Origin: Pictodentalium vernedei
Lineage: Eukaryota; Mollusca; Scaphopoda; Dentaliida; Dentaliidae
Direction: 5' to 3'
DNA length: 64,000 nucleotides
NCBI GenBank assembly: GCA_031216915.1
Contig: CM062291.1
Location: 32,430,484 to 32,494,483, forward strand
Positions within the stretch are counted from its first letter, which is position 1; each line of letters opens with the position of its first letter. A program made the position numbers and the translations under genes. Of the stretch, positions 45,149-56,277 are shown in pieces. The notes below the pieces were generated by a model that had not been told where the DNA came from, did not search any database, and worked only from the letters and a program-made list of their open reading frames with translations.

Positions 45149-45868
45149 TACTGTGATTGGAGTCAGTGGAGTGCAACCTTTACTTTTCTGGTATGAACTG
45201 TCGATTACCGTAAGTAGGCTCAATTGTAAGCGTTACGTGTCGTTTAACTTGTATATCCCTTAAAGGGGCCATCTAGAGAGATTAAGAATGCACATTGTGG
45301 TGGTTTTTCAACTTTATTGAATGATATCATTGACATCATTTTACATTAACAATTAAACAATTGCAGAAGATAATAAAATGCGGTTAATGAATCATCACAA
45401 AATGCTTGTCAACAATCGGTTGAACCGATGTTCCAGGAGCCGTTAGTTTTCAACCGATTGTGGTGGCTGGTTGAGATCATCAGTTGAACACTTATCATAT
45501 TTCAGCTCTGCCTGCCCATTTTCACCAGAGTTATAGGCCTTGGTCTGAAATTGGGTCTTTTGTTGGTTTCCATGCAATACCTTTAGTATGATTTGACCTA
45601 GAGTTTCCAAATATGGTATGTAGCATAAATATATGGGCATATAGATTGGTATTGATTTTCAGTGCCGATCACCCATTTCCACCAGAGTTACATCCCTTTG
45701 CCATGGTTTTGAAACTTGGTTTCCAGCTTCAACTTATGGCTATAAAATTGTCCTGCTTGTTTTTTCCATCCAATAACGTGCTTCAACTTATGGAGATAAC
45801 AGGTCAGTATTGATTCAATCTGCTCATTAGGCATATTATTCAATGCCTGTCATAGGTTTTGTTCCTTG

Positions 45869-46118
45869 TTTAACCCTTTACCCAACGCAGACGATATCAA
45901 AATTTATTATTTTAAATATCATTTTTTCAAATTTTTCAAAAAATTTCAACAAAACCATATCATGTGACCCCTCGTTGGAACGAGCTCAACGAGCTCATTC
46001 CATCGAGGGGTCACATGATATGGTTTTGTTGAAATTTTTTGAAAAAAAGTATTTTTTCAACTGCTGAATTTGCATATTACGCGGGCGGATGCGGGCGATT
46101 CGTTGGGTAAAGGGATAA
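45869..46118 (+). mobile_element. Family A MITE (A13), unit 2
   Basis: Paralogue of A10; its right target is ATAA instead of TTAA. Confidence 0.92.
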
Positions 46119-46589
46119 TGTTTATTTCACCCATTATCATTCAGCTATCATTTGTATTTCCAGTTATTACAGGTGACCCATCGAGTGAGACAAAAAATTT
46201 GCTGTCTTCAGCCTTTTCTGGGTGTTTCGAACAAAGAGAATAAGTGGTACACTGGATAACATCTGTCTGTCCATTCATTTGTTCTTTTGTTCATCCATCT
46301 ATTCATTCTTCCATCTGTTTGTCCATCCATACAGATGGTTTGAGGAATGATATGACACAGTGGAAGATATGACACACTGGTACAGATGAAAGGAAAAGGA
46401 TGTCACATTTTTGGTTTTTATAGCCATCCCAAATTTTTTTCTAAATTTTTTTTCGATTTGAATGAGATCAGATTAAAGATTAGCATTACTCTTGCTATAA
46501 ATAGATATATACAAATTGTATATCCTCAAACACAGATTGCCAATAATGTGTCAGTGATCGGAAATTGTTTCGGGTTAACAGGTCAAAGA

Positions 46590-46944
46590 GGGGGCGCGGT
46601 GGCTCAGTAGGTAGAGGTGCAGGCTGCAAACCGAGAGGTCCTCGGTTCGAATCCCACCTGCGGCAACCGCGTTGTGTCCTTGGGCAAGACACTTCACCCC
46701 GCTTGCCTACATGGGGGCACAATGGCGCTGTGTACTAAGGTGTACTGCACGTCGATGGTGCACATGTCTTCAACCAATCTAACCCTGCCTGTGACGCGGT
46801 GCAGAGTTCAGAGTTATGATGTTGGGGAGCTGACAGCTGCTTGTCGTTGCTCGGTGGTTCTGTCCGGGTACTCCGGCTTCCTCCACCCGTAAAACTGTCA
46901 CCGACATGATATGACCCTGGCTGTTAATGTGTCGTTAAACCCAA

Positions 46945-46976
<32 letters not shown>
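46590..46976 (+). mobile_element. tRNA-headed SINE (S20), unit 2
   Basis: Paralogue of S19 with the same ACAGGTCAAAGA duplication. The A-rich tail has become a pure A-run of about 29. Confidence 0.95.
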
Positions 46977-46978
<2 letters not shown>

Positions 46979-47185
46979 AGGTCAAAGATCACTGTTAACT
47001 ATAAATAGATTTTTGTTTCTGAGCCATTACTTTTGTTTCCTTATGCATACTAAACCATATCCAGTTGTAAGCTTTTGGTGATTGAGAATGTCTTTGTCTC
47101 CAATAGGAAAAAGGCCAAAGTCATGCTACTAAATAGAATTTTGGAACAGAGTTTGCCTATTATCAATAATTTGGATTGAATTTGG

Positions 47186-47435
47186 TTAACTCCTTGCATG
47201 CTGCTGGCAGATATTCCTGCCCAGAGCAGAATTTTTCTTGCTATTTAAATAGTTTAATTTGGGAACATTGAATCAAATTGTCCCCCTGCAAGTTGAATTA
47301 TTTTTTCACCAATGAGTTCTTGAGCTGAATATTGAGGATTTTTTTTCCATCAAATCTAGTCATGGCTGCTGTATAGCAGCCATAACTAGATATGAAGAAA
47401 AATATCTCGAAAATACTCAGCAGGTTACGAGTTAA
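47186..47435. mobile_element. Family D TTAA MITE (D3), unit 2
   Basis: Paralogue of D2, nearly identical. Confidence 0.85.
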
Positions 47436-47523
47436 AGATCAAGGTCACTGTTACTATAAATACATTTTTGATTTCCCTACAAGTATTTTCTTTTGCTTTT
47501 GCATACAAATACTATACACCTCC

Positions 47524-47772
47524 TTAACCCTTTACCCAACGAATCGGCCGCATCCGCCCGCGTAATATGCAAATTCACCAGTTGAAAAAATATTTTTTTC
47601 AAAAAATTTCAACAAAACCATATCATGTGACCCGTCGTTGGAACGAGCTCATCAAGCTCGTTCCAACGAGGGGTCACATGATATGGTTTTGTTGAAATTG
47701 TTGGAAAAGTTTTTAAAAAATGATATTTAAAATAGTAAATTTTGATATCGTCTGCGTTGGGTAAAGGGTTAA
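47524..47772 (-). mobile_element. Family A MITE (A14), unit 2
   Basis: Paralogue of A11, again sharing a TTAA with the next element. Confidence 0.92.
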
Positions 47773-47934
47773 ATCTTTCAACTCGAGAGGCCACTTTTCA
47801 GGTCCAGGAACACGTCATAATTTCATTAAGTAGGATGGCTACTAAGTGAATGTGTGTGGTAAAACAATTAATATTTTCAAATAATGGATATGGACATTTC
47901 CAATTTCTGCCATTTAACTGGCATGGAAGGTTAA
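47769..47934. mobile_element. Family C MITE (C3), foldback lost
   Basis: Paralogue of C2 with a deletion of about 33 bp removing the central foldback. Confidence 0.78.
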
Positions 47935-48136
47935 CAAATTGCCATAATGTAAGAGGAATGATTTTTTTTCAAAAATGAAGACTGAAATTACACATCGTCT
48001 TTTTAGATGAATGTGATGATATAAATTAGGCCACACAAAATAGGTTTTCTGTTTCTCAGACCATTATTTGTAAAATTGCATGCGGGCGAGTGTTTTTTTT
48101 AGAAATTAAACATTGTCTTTTAATAATAATGAAGAT

Positions 48137-48438
48137 GGGAGCATGGTGGCTTAGTGGTTACAACATTGGACTTCAAACTAAAAGGTCCATGGTTTATTGT
48201 GTCCTTGGGCAAGGCTCTTAATCCTGATTGCCCACATGGGGTCGTGGTGTCACTGTGTACTAAAGCATAATGCATATCGATGGTGTGCTTGTCTTCAGCC
48301 AAGGCTAGCCCTGCTTGTATGGAGTTAGTACATTGGGGAGTCTGACAGTTGTTCACCATTGTTCAGTGGTTCTCTCGTAAAACTGACCGACATGAGATGA
48401 CCTTGGCTATCAAAAGAGTTGATAAACACCAATAAATA
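48137..48438 (+). mobile_element. tRNA-headed SINE (S22), unit 2
   Basis: Paralogue of S21 with the same AATAATGAAGAT flanks. Confidence 0.88.
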
Positions 48439-48506
48439 AATAATGAAGATAGCATTAACGTGTCGTCTTGTAATAATTTTAGATGAAGGTAAAAAAAAAT
48501 CCTTGA

Positions 48507-48762
48507 TTAATCCTTTACCTAGCACAAACCACACACATCAAAATTTGTTATTTTAATTGTTGTTTTTTTATTTTTTCAAACTTTCCAGTGAAACCATATC
48601 ATGTGAGCACTTACTGGAACGAGCTCAACAAGCTTGTTCCATTGAGGGGTCTGATGATATGGTTTTGTTTGAAATTTTTAGAAATTTTGTTTTTTTTCAA
48701 TTGCTCAATTTGTAAATTTTCTGCAGGTGGATATGGCCTAATCATAAGGTAAATGTCAAAGG
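48507..48762 (+). mobile_element. Diverged family A MITE (A15), unit 2
   Basis: Paralogue of A12, with a decayed palindrome. Confidence 0.72.
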
Positions 48763-48881
48763 ATCAAGTTAATCATTTGCACACTGATGGTCAAAATAAT
48801 GAAAATTTTAAGCAGCAAATTTTTCCCATAATGCAACTTGGAATTGAATAGATTCAATCTTGTGTAAGTCCTCTAAAGTGG

Positions 48882-49470
48882 GTATTTATATATTGGGGTT
48901 CAACAACTTTTTCGACACCCAGGGGTCATCTCGTGTGAGACAGTTTTACGGGTAGAGGAAGCCGGAGTACCTGGAGAGAACCACCGAGCAATGGCGAGCA
49001 ACTATCAGGCGCCCCAACGTTCTAACTCCACACAAGCAGGGTTAGCATTAATTGAAGAAAAGTACACCATTGTCGTAACGTATGCCTTTATACACAGCAC
49101 CACCGTACCTCCACATGGGCAAATAGGATTAAGTGCCTTGCCCGAGGACATAGTGCAGTTGCCACTGGTGGGGATCGAACCATGGACTTTTCAGTTTAAC
49201 CCTTTACCCAATGTAACAGTCAAAAACTGCCAGCACTATTATCAAAAATCGCCAATTAATTTTCAATATTTTTTGTCTCAAAAACATAGGTTATGACCCC
49301 TCATTGGAATGAGCTCTTTGAGCTCATTCCAATGAGGGGTCATAACCTATGTTTTGAGATAAAAAATGAAAAAAATTATCAATTTAAGAATTTTTTTTAC
49401 ACGTGTCGTCTGTTTTTCATGTTAGGAAAAGGGTTAAAGTCTGATGCCATAACCACTGAGCCACTACCCT
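48882..49470 (-). mobile_element. Reverse tRNA-headed SINE interrupted by MITE B6
   Basis: The tail side is on the left ('tattggggttcaacaac'). The body has CCTTGCCCGAGGACATAGTG, and the head resumes after B6 ('gccataaccactgagccac'). It sits inside a type-3 SINE whose remainder is 49472-49560. Confidence 0.82.
49196..49437 (+). mobile_element. Family B TTAA MITE (B6), inside a SINE
   Basis: TTAA both sides. Matched arm variants CATTGGAATGAG / CTCATTCCAATG. The SINE reads through once the element and one TTAA are removed. Confidence 0.93.
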
Positions 49471-49573
49471 CCCAACATAAACGATTGGCTGGACTTTACA
49501 TTATATCCATTATGCAGAACTATGTGACCTGAAACATCAAAAAATAAATAAAAATAATTTAATCTTGTTTGTC

Positions 49574-49947
49574 GGGGGCACGGTGGCTCAGTAGGTAGAG
49601 GTGCAGATTGCAAGCCGAGAGGTCCTTGGTTCGAATCCCACCCGCGGCAACCGCATTGTGTCCTTGGGCAAGACACTTCACCCCCATTACCCATGTGGGG
49701 GCACGGTGACGCTGTGCACTAAGGCGTACTGCACGTCGATGGTGCACCTGTCTTCCACCAATGCTTACCCTCCTTGTGTGGAGTTAGTATGTTATGTTGA
49801 GGTGCTAACAGTTGCTCGCCGTTGCTCGGTGGTTCTCTCTGGGTACTCCGACTTCCTCCACCCATAAAACTGTTGTGGTCATGATTAGCCATTGCGCAGA
49901 AAAATGTGACCTTAAACACCAATAAATAAATAAATGAATAAATAAAT
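49574..49947 (+). mobile_element. Full-length tRNA-headed SINE (S24)
   Basis: GGGGGCACGGTGGCTCAGTA, B box GGTTCGAATCC, 'catgattagccattgcgcag' tail. AATCTTGTTTGTC duplicated (49561-49573, 49948-49960). Confidence 0.95.
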
Positions 49948-50033
49948 AATCTTGTTTGTCAAACAAGATATAGAAATGATTAACTTCCTAGTTGTATTAT
50001 GGGACAAAATTTCTGACTTGAAATTTTATTTCG

Positions 50034-50434
50034 TCAGGGTGCGCGGTGGTGTTGCGGTAACCGGTTCTCGACAGATCACCGAAGTTAAGCAACGTTGAGC
50101 CCGGTTAATCCTCGGATGGGTGACCGTCTGAGCGATCGATTCGGACTCCTGCGTTGTGTCCTTGGGTAAGGCACTTAACTCCGATTGTCCACATGGGAGC
50201 ATGATGACGCTGTGTGCTAAGGCGTACTGCACGTCGATGGCACACATTTCTTCAACCAATCTAACCCTGCCTGTGCTACAGTGTGGAGTTAAAATGTTGG
50301 GGAGCTGGCAGCTGCTCGTCATTGCTCGGTGGTTCTCTCCAGGTACTCCGGCTTCCTCCACCCGTAAAACTGTCACGGTCATGATTAGCCATTATGCATA
50401 AGTATGTGACCTTAAACACCAATAAATAAATAAA
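50034..50434 (+). mobile_element. Full-length 5S-rRNA-headed SINE (S25)
   Basis: The best 5S head in the window, joined to the common body at CGTTGTGTCCTTGGG, with the 'catgattagccattatgca' tail. TTTATTTCG flanks (about 50025-50033, 50435-50443). Confidence 0.94.
50081..50125 (+). promoter_or_regulatory. 5S-type internal pol III control region of S25
   Basis: GAAGTTAAGCAACG (A-box region) and GGATGGGTGACC (C box, 50114-50125) match the 5S rRNA internal promoter bound by TFIIIA. Confidence 0.85.
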
Positions 50435-50461
50435 TTTATTTCGGCATCATTGTGGAGATGG

Positions 50462-50715
50462 TTAACCCTTTACCCAACATAACTGCCTAAACCGGCAAGC
50501 AGTATTCACAAAAATCAGCATTCAATTGTCTTCTTTTTTTTCCATTTTTTGTCTCAGAAAACATAGCTTATGACCCATAATTGGAACGAGCTCACTGAGC
50601 TCGTTCCAATGAGGAGTCATAAACTATGTGTTTTACGCAAAGAATGAAAAAATTTAGTAAATCAAGAATTGTATTTGCAAGTGTCGTCTGCCTTTTGTGT
50701 TGCGTAAAGGGTTAA
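50462..50715 (+). mobile_element. Family B TTAA MITE (B7)
   Basis: Both TTAA ends. Palindrome GGAACGAGCTCACTGAGCTC, outer arms diverged (CATAATTGG / CCAATGAGG). Confidence 0.88.
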
Positions 50716-51445
50716 TAGAAGCGTTGGTAATAAAAGGTGGCTAATTGAACTCCCAACGTCTTTTTATTTGAACAGTGCACATATTCTACAGACAGGGAAA
50801 TGCCATAAATGTTTATCATCATTCATCTTGCTAATATTTCCAACATATGTACTTAATAATACCTTTAAATATGAAATAAGCACCAAAAATAAAAACATCT
50901 ATTTTCCGCATTGAAAAACAACCCCCCAAGAAATGTGTCGGTTAATGTGATTATTTGCACATTTTTAAATAGGATCTTATAATACTCCACAGCTACACTT
51001 GAGAAGTGAGGATCATCCAATTTATTTTTGCTTTGTTTCTTCCATGTGACCTCTGACCTTCACATGTAATATCTGGAGACCTGAAATTGATCTCCTTGGG
51101 AAAGTTACAGTTTCAGTAGAGAGACAAGCATGGAGGATCAATTAATGAGGTTGTCAATGGTGAAAATCAAACGAACAAGTATTCTTGCAAATAATTATCA
51201 TCTCAGATTTCTTGTAGCCGAACTGCTTTAGCTTGATGAAATGTAGAATGAAAAACTTAAACGTGCATATCACATGCAAGCAATATGAGTTAACTATATT
51301 GTTTCCAAGTTAACTATATTATTTCCGGTTTAATAAAATTGTTTATTTATATATTATTTCCGGCTTAGCAAAATTATTTACTTACAATTTATTTCAGAGT
51401 TCTTGAGCACTTGCAATAAAATGACTTTATGAACACAAAATCTGT
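50716..51445. other. No supported feature
   Basis: Longest apparently unique stretch in the right half of the window. No coding or RNA signal I can support. Confidence 0.4.
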
Positions 51446-51449
51446 TTCC

Positions 51450-51675
51450 TTAACCCTTCAGCTAATGAATTGGAAACATCTGTCATGTAATTTACCATTG
51501 AGCATTTGAACAAATTACTCCCCAAAAAATGTCAACAAAACCATATCATGGGACCCCTCATTGGAATGAGCTTGTTGAGATCGTTCCATTAAGGGGTCCC
51601 ATGATATGGTTTTGTTTAAAAAAAATTTCAATGATTGACTATGACGCACATCCACAACTCGATAAAGTTTTTTAA
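51450..51675 (-). mobile_element. Diverged family A MITE (A16)
   Basis: TTAACCCTTCAGCTAATG at the left. Core arms 'accatatcatgggacccctc' and its mirror share a GGGACCCC variant in both arms, another matched change. Confidence 0.78.
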
Positions 51676-51729
51676 TTGCGGTATCAGAACCTGTCAGTAG
51701 CCTAGATATTTGGGCTTAAGCATGTACCA

Positions 51730-52136
51730 GGGGGCGTGGTGGTGTTGTGGTAACCAGTTCTTGTCAGATCTCCGAAGTTAAGCAACGTCGAGCACGGTTA
51801 GTAGTTGGATGGGTGACCATTTCAGTGACTGATTCGCACTCCCTCGTTGTGTCCTTGGACAAGGCACTTAACCCTGATGGCCTACATGGGGCTCGATGAT
51901 GCTGTGTACTAAGGCGTACTACACGTCGAAGGTGCGCATGTCTTCAACCAACCCAACCCTGTCTGTGCCGCGGTGCAGAGTTTAGAGTTACGATGTTGGA
52001 GAGTTGACACCTGCTCATCGTTGCTCGGTGATTCTCTCCGGGTACACTGGCTTCCTCCACCCGTAAAACTGTCACCGACATGATATGACCCTGGCTGTTG
52101 ATGTGTCATTAAACCCTAATAAAAAAAAGAAAAAAA
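51730..52136 (+). mobile_element. 5S-rRNA-headed SINE (S26)
   Basis: CAGATCTCCGAAGTTAAGCA and GGATGGGTGACC, body, 'gatatgaccctggctgttg' tail. AAGCATGTACCA duplicated (51718-51729, 52137-52148). Confidence 0.94.
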
Positions 52137-52234
52137 AAGCATGTACCAATACCTTCTTATGTCTGACTAGCAGCAATCCAAGCTCCATTCCTGGCACACA
52201 ACCAGTTAAGCAAGTACCAATATTATATGTTACA

Positions 52235-52381
52235 TGTATTGTGATGAATTGATGGTTTCATGGGTCTGCGGTTTGCAGCTCTGGGCTTATGTTCAGCTGA
52301 GACGCAAAACATCAGGGTTGAACATATGTTCGGAGCCACAAACCTCAAACCATTTTACCGTCAATTCATCACAATAACATC
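52235..52381. mobile_element. Palindromic MITE family F, copy 2
   Basis: 'atgtattgtgatgaattg' and 'caattcatcacaataaca' ends. The interior is diverged from 4260-4402. Confidence 0.65.
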
Positions 52382-52431
52382 TATGTTCCAATAAGACCCT
52401 ACCCATATCCCAGAACACACATTGTGAAATT

Positions 52432-52683
52432 TTAACCCTTTACCTAACATGAAAAGCAGACGACACTTGCAAAAAAAATTCTTGAATAACTAATTTTTTT
52501 CATTTTTTGTCTCAAAAACATAGGTTATGACCCCTCGTTGGAACGAGCTCGACGAGCTCGTTCCAACGAGGGGTCATAACCTATGTTTTTGAGACAAAAA
52601 ATGAAAAAAATAATGAAAATTAACTGGCGATTTTTTAGAATAGCGCTGGCCGGTTTTGGCCGTTACGTTGGGTAAAGGGTTAA
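52432..52683 (-). mobile_element. Family B TTAA MITE (B8)
   Basis: Intact and close to the family consensus, with a perfect GAGCTCGACGAGCTC centre. Confidence 0.93.
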
Positions 52684-52914
52684 GGGTAACAAGTTTAGTA
52701 AATAAACGTCTTGAGTGCCCTATGATGTCACTAGAAAAATAATTAACAAAACAGAGGTCACTACATCTTTCTTTAAATCATAAACAATACTTCATCTGGT
52801 TCATTGTCTACTCCATGTGAGAAAATCTAGAAAAATAAAGTGGTTTGCAAGTCACTTAGTTGATGGAAGAATTTTGAAATGAGCAACGTCATTTTAAATA
52901 TTTTGGATAATGTC

Positions 52915-53045
52915 AAATGGTAACATATGCTACTGGAGCCGTAAACATAAAGAAACTACGTGAACTCCCATCCAATTAAAGGGCAAGGTGTGCTACTAGA
53001 GCCATAAACATAAACTACATGAACTCCCATCCAATTAGAGGGCAA
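52915..53045. repeat. Two-unit ~60-bp repeat
   Basis: 'gaactcccatccaattaaag' and 'gaactcccatccaattagag' with preceding 'gctactggagccgtaaacat' / 'gctactagagccataaacat'. Confidence 0.85.
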
Positions 53046-53935
53046 GAATTTTACTCTTAAAGGAAAATATTGTTATGTCTGACAAGCAGTAATCCCATTC
53101 CTCAACTCTCAGCACACAACTCGTTAAGCCAGTAGCAATATCTTGTTAATCTGATGAGCAGCAATCCCATTCCTCCACTACCAGCACACTACCAGTAAAG
53201 CAAGTATCAATATCTTGTTATGTGTCCAAGCAGTAATCCCATTCCTCCATTAACAGCACTCAGCAAGTAAAGCAAGTAGCAATATCTTGTTATGTCCGAT
53301 GAACAGCAATCCTGTTCCTCCACTACCCACACACTACCAGTAAAGCACGTATCAATATCTTATGTGCCTGAGTAGCTATCCCATTAACAGCGCACAACAA
53401 GTAAAGCAAGTACCAATATCTTGTTCTGTGTCCAAGTAGCAATCCCATTCCTCCATTAACAGCACACAACAAGTAAAGCAAGTACCAATATCTTGTTATG
53501 TCTGATGAGCAGCAATCCCATTCCTCCACTACCAGCACACTACCAGTAAAGCAAGTATCAATATCTTGTTATGTGTCCAAGCAGTAATCCCATTCCTCCA
53601 TTAACAGCACTCAGCAAGTAAAGCAAGTAGCAATATCTTGTTATGTCCGATGAACAGCAATCCTGTTCCTCCACTACCCACACACTACCAGTAAAGCACG
53701 TATCAATATCTTATGTGCCTGAGTAGCTATCCCATTAACAGCGCACAACAAGTAAAGCAAGTACCAATATCTTGTTCTGTGTCCAAGTAGCAATCCCATT
53801 CCTCCATTAACAGCACACAACAAGTAAAGCAAGTACCAATATCTTGTTATGTCTGATGAGCAGCAATCCCATTCCTCCATTACCAACACACTACCGGTAA
53901 AGCAAGTATCAATGTCTGATGAGCAGCAATCCTGT

Positions 53936-55602
53936 TAGTGCTGAAACAATTAGCTATTTTTGAAAGTCGACTAGTCGCTGGTAGTAATCGTCTTAAAGTC
54001 GACTAGTCGGCCTGTTTTGCTGCAAAAATACAAGATTTCTTACCAAGTATTAAAAAAAATGCATAGTTTTTCTGTGAAACGCTACAACTTATTACAACAT
54101 GTACTGTAATTTGCAAATTGGCAAGTGATTTGATTTGAAGTTTTGTTGACATGTCATCCCCACCCACCTCCGATCTGAGCCTTGCTTGAATGTATGATAA
54201 ATGCCAGGTATATTTCTTAGTTGTGGTGAATATTTATGAGATCAAAAACTTTTAAAACAAATACAGAAGGGGATATATTGATATTCATGTTTTGGAAATT
54301 ATCCCTACTATTTTTAAATGTTTCATTCACTCGGGGCCCCCCGTGAGAACCCTGGGAAGTGAAGCTGTGCTTGTTTACTGTAGTAAATAAGCTCTGTTTC
54401 ACTGGTAAAATAGGACCCAGTCATTAATGCTTGGGGTGCAAGTCCTCTAAAATAGGCAACATGGGGTATAAACGATTGACTGACCTTGACTTTATCTCCA
54501 TGTTGTGGTCATGATTAGCCATTGTGCAAAAGTATGTGACCTTAAACAACAATAAATAAATAAATAAATTCACACGAGGTAGTTCAAGAGTTATTTTTAA
54601 GCTGTATGTCATTTCGTGCGAAGCATCACAGACCACATGGTTCATCTCTGTCTTTCTTCAGAAATGGAATCCACATTGTCCATTTTGAGTTTCCTGTCAC
54701 TTCAGCGGTTTCAATTAAAAATAACTTTTCAAATGCTTCACTTATGTGATTAAAACTTATGCACCGTGTGTAGATATGTCATAAATACATATCTGTGAAA
54801 TATGGTGCCAAAACGCAGTCTAGTTTTGATATACCAATTCTTCAAATAAAAAAAGATTATAAATTTCACCGAATGACAGAGGATGTAGCATGTGACTGAA
54901 GACTACCAATCAGATGATGTGGATATAAATCATTTGGCGCCAGAATAAAGTACACTATTTAATTGGCTGAATTCCTGTATTATTTTCACTCACATCACCA
55001 TATTAGGAAAGAATTATATTAAATAGGCTTGTTTAGGTAATTCATATTCATGAAGATAGGTCAAAGATAAGTGGTTTTTTTTTTACTTTATAGTAAGTTC
55101 TCATAGCTATAACGGAAGCCGAATAAATCTTTGGTGATACATTGGTAATTGAATGAATTTGACAGTATTTAACGTTATTTGCAAAATGCGATTCCAAATT
55201 ATGAATTGCGTCACTAAATAGGCGATTTGTATCGCAAAATGCGATGAGTACCTGGTTATTTTAAGTCCTGGCCAATATGGGCAAATAATGTAACAAACTG
55301 GATTGAACATGAGCACGAAAGTGAAAGTATACCTTTAAAGAAATACAGAAGCAAGTGCCGGAATTGTCAATTTTCGTGAGTTGGGTTAAAATGAACAACA
55401 TATTTTGCCTCAGTTTTCTGAAAAATAGGGTTCTGCCGATTTTACTGTCAGTTGTGGCCAATCAGAGTATAGTATGTCTGACGCTTATACTTAACAATGA
55501 TCTCAGTAATGAAGGTGCCGACTAGTTGACTAGCGAATTTCAGCGTAGACTTTTTTAGTAATCGGGTTGAGGTCGACTAGTCAAACAATCTTTTCAGCAC
55601 TA
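53936..55602. mobile_element. hAT-like element, 1667 bp, 8-bp duplication
   Basis: TAGTGCTGAAACAATTAG at the left, CTTTTCAGCACTA at the right. AATCCTGT duplicated (53928-53935, 55603-55610). Subterminal GTCGACTAGTCG words occur near both ends, as in many hAT elements. No transposase domain seen. A type-3 SINE sits at 54350-54566. Confidence 0.92.
54350..54566 (+). mobile_element. Type-3 SINE
   Basis: 'gaaccctgggaagtgaagct', 'actggtaaaataggacccag', 'catgattagccattgtgcaa' and (AAAT)n. The longest type-3 head in the window. Confidence 0.78.
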
Positions 55603-56142
55603 AATCCTGTTCCTCCATTTCCAACACACAAACCATTAAGCGTTTACTAATATCTTGTTATGTCTGACAAGCAGCAATGCCATTCCTCCATTACCAACAC
55701 ACAACCCATTAAGCGAGTGCTAATATCTTATGTGTCCAAGCAGCAATGCCATTCCTCCATTATCAACACACAACCCATTAAGTGAGTACTAATATCTTGT
55801 TATGTCTGACAAGCAGCAATGCCATTCCTCCATTACCAACACACAACCCATTAAGCGAGTACTAATATCTTGTTATGTCTGACGAGCAGCAATCCCATTT
55901 CTCCCCTCCCAGCACACAACTTGTTCAGTACTAATATCTTGTTATGTCTGACAAGCAGCAATGCCATTCCTCCAGTAACAGCACACAACAAGTAAAGCAA
56001 GTACCAATGTCTTGTAATGTGCCTGAGCATCAATGCCATGCCTCCATTAACAGCACACAACCAGTAAAGCAAGTACCAATGCCTTATTATGTCTGATGAG
56101 CAGCAATCCCATTCCTCCACTACCAGCACACTACCAGTAAAG

Positions 56143-56277
56143 GGGAGCTGGCAGCTGCGCGTCGTTGCTCGGTGGTTCTCTCTGGGTACTCCTGCTTCCT
56201 CCACCCGTAAAACTGCCGCGGTCATGATTAGCCATTGTGTATAAATATGTGACCTTAAACATCAATAAATGAATAAT
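56143..56277 (+). mobile_element. 5'-truncated SINE in the minisatellite
   Basis: SINE 3' portion from GGAGCTGGCAGCTGC to AATAAATGAATA. ACTACCAGTAAAG, part of the 73-bp unit, is duplicated (56130-56142, 56278-56290). Confidence 0.92.

Larger units (their letters stand above)
42435..49017. repeat. Direct tandem duplication, unit 2 (~6.6 kb)
   Basis: Colinear with unit 1. It is shorter mainly because about four fewer ~166-bp units remain in the Hel-f array (42435-42985). Other differences include a ~33-bp loss in C3 and small insertions near 44975 and 45515. Confidence 0.93.
48811..50030. mobile_element. Family G MITE blown apart by nested insertions
   Basis: Left arm 'cccataatgcaacttgg' (48811-48863) and right arm 'cctagttgtattatggg' (to about 50010) are the two halves. 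Between them lie a type-3 SINE, a reverse SINE holding MITE B6, and SINE S24. Confidence 0.65.

Noticed and set aside
50041-50135. A 5S rRNA gene
   Set aside because: Only the 5S internal promoter part is kept and it is fused to a SINE body; the copy is flanked by a target duplication.
20606-50401. Recurrent 60-100 codon frames with CTKAYCTSMVHLSSTN or similar
   Set aside because: They are translations of the common SINE body in one frame, found in copies of every age and orientation.
53936-55602. Autonomous hAT with transposase
   Set aside because: The interior is only 1.67 kb with a SINE inside, and no frame has a recognisable transposase domain.
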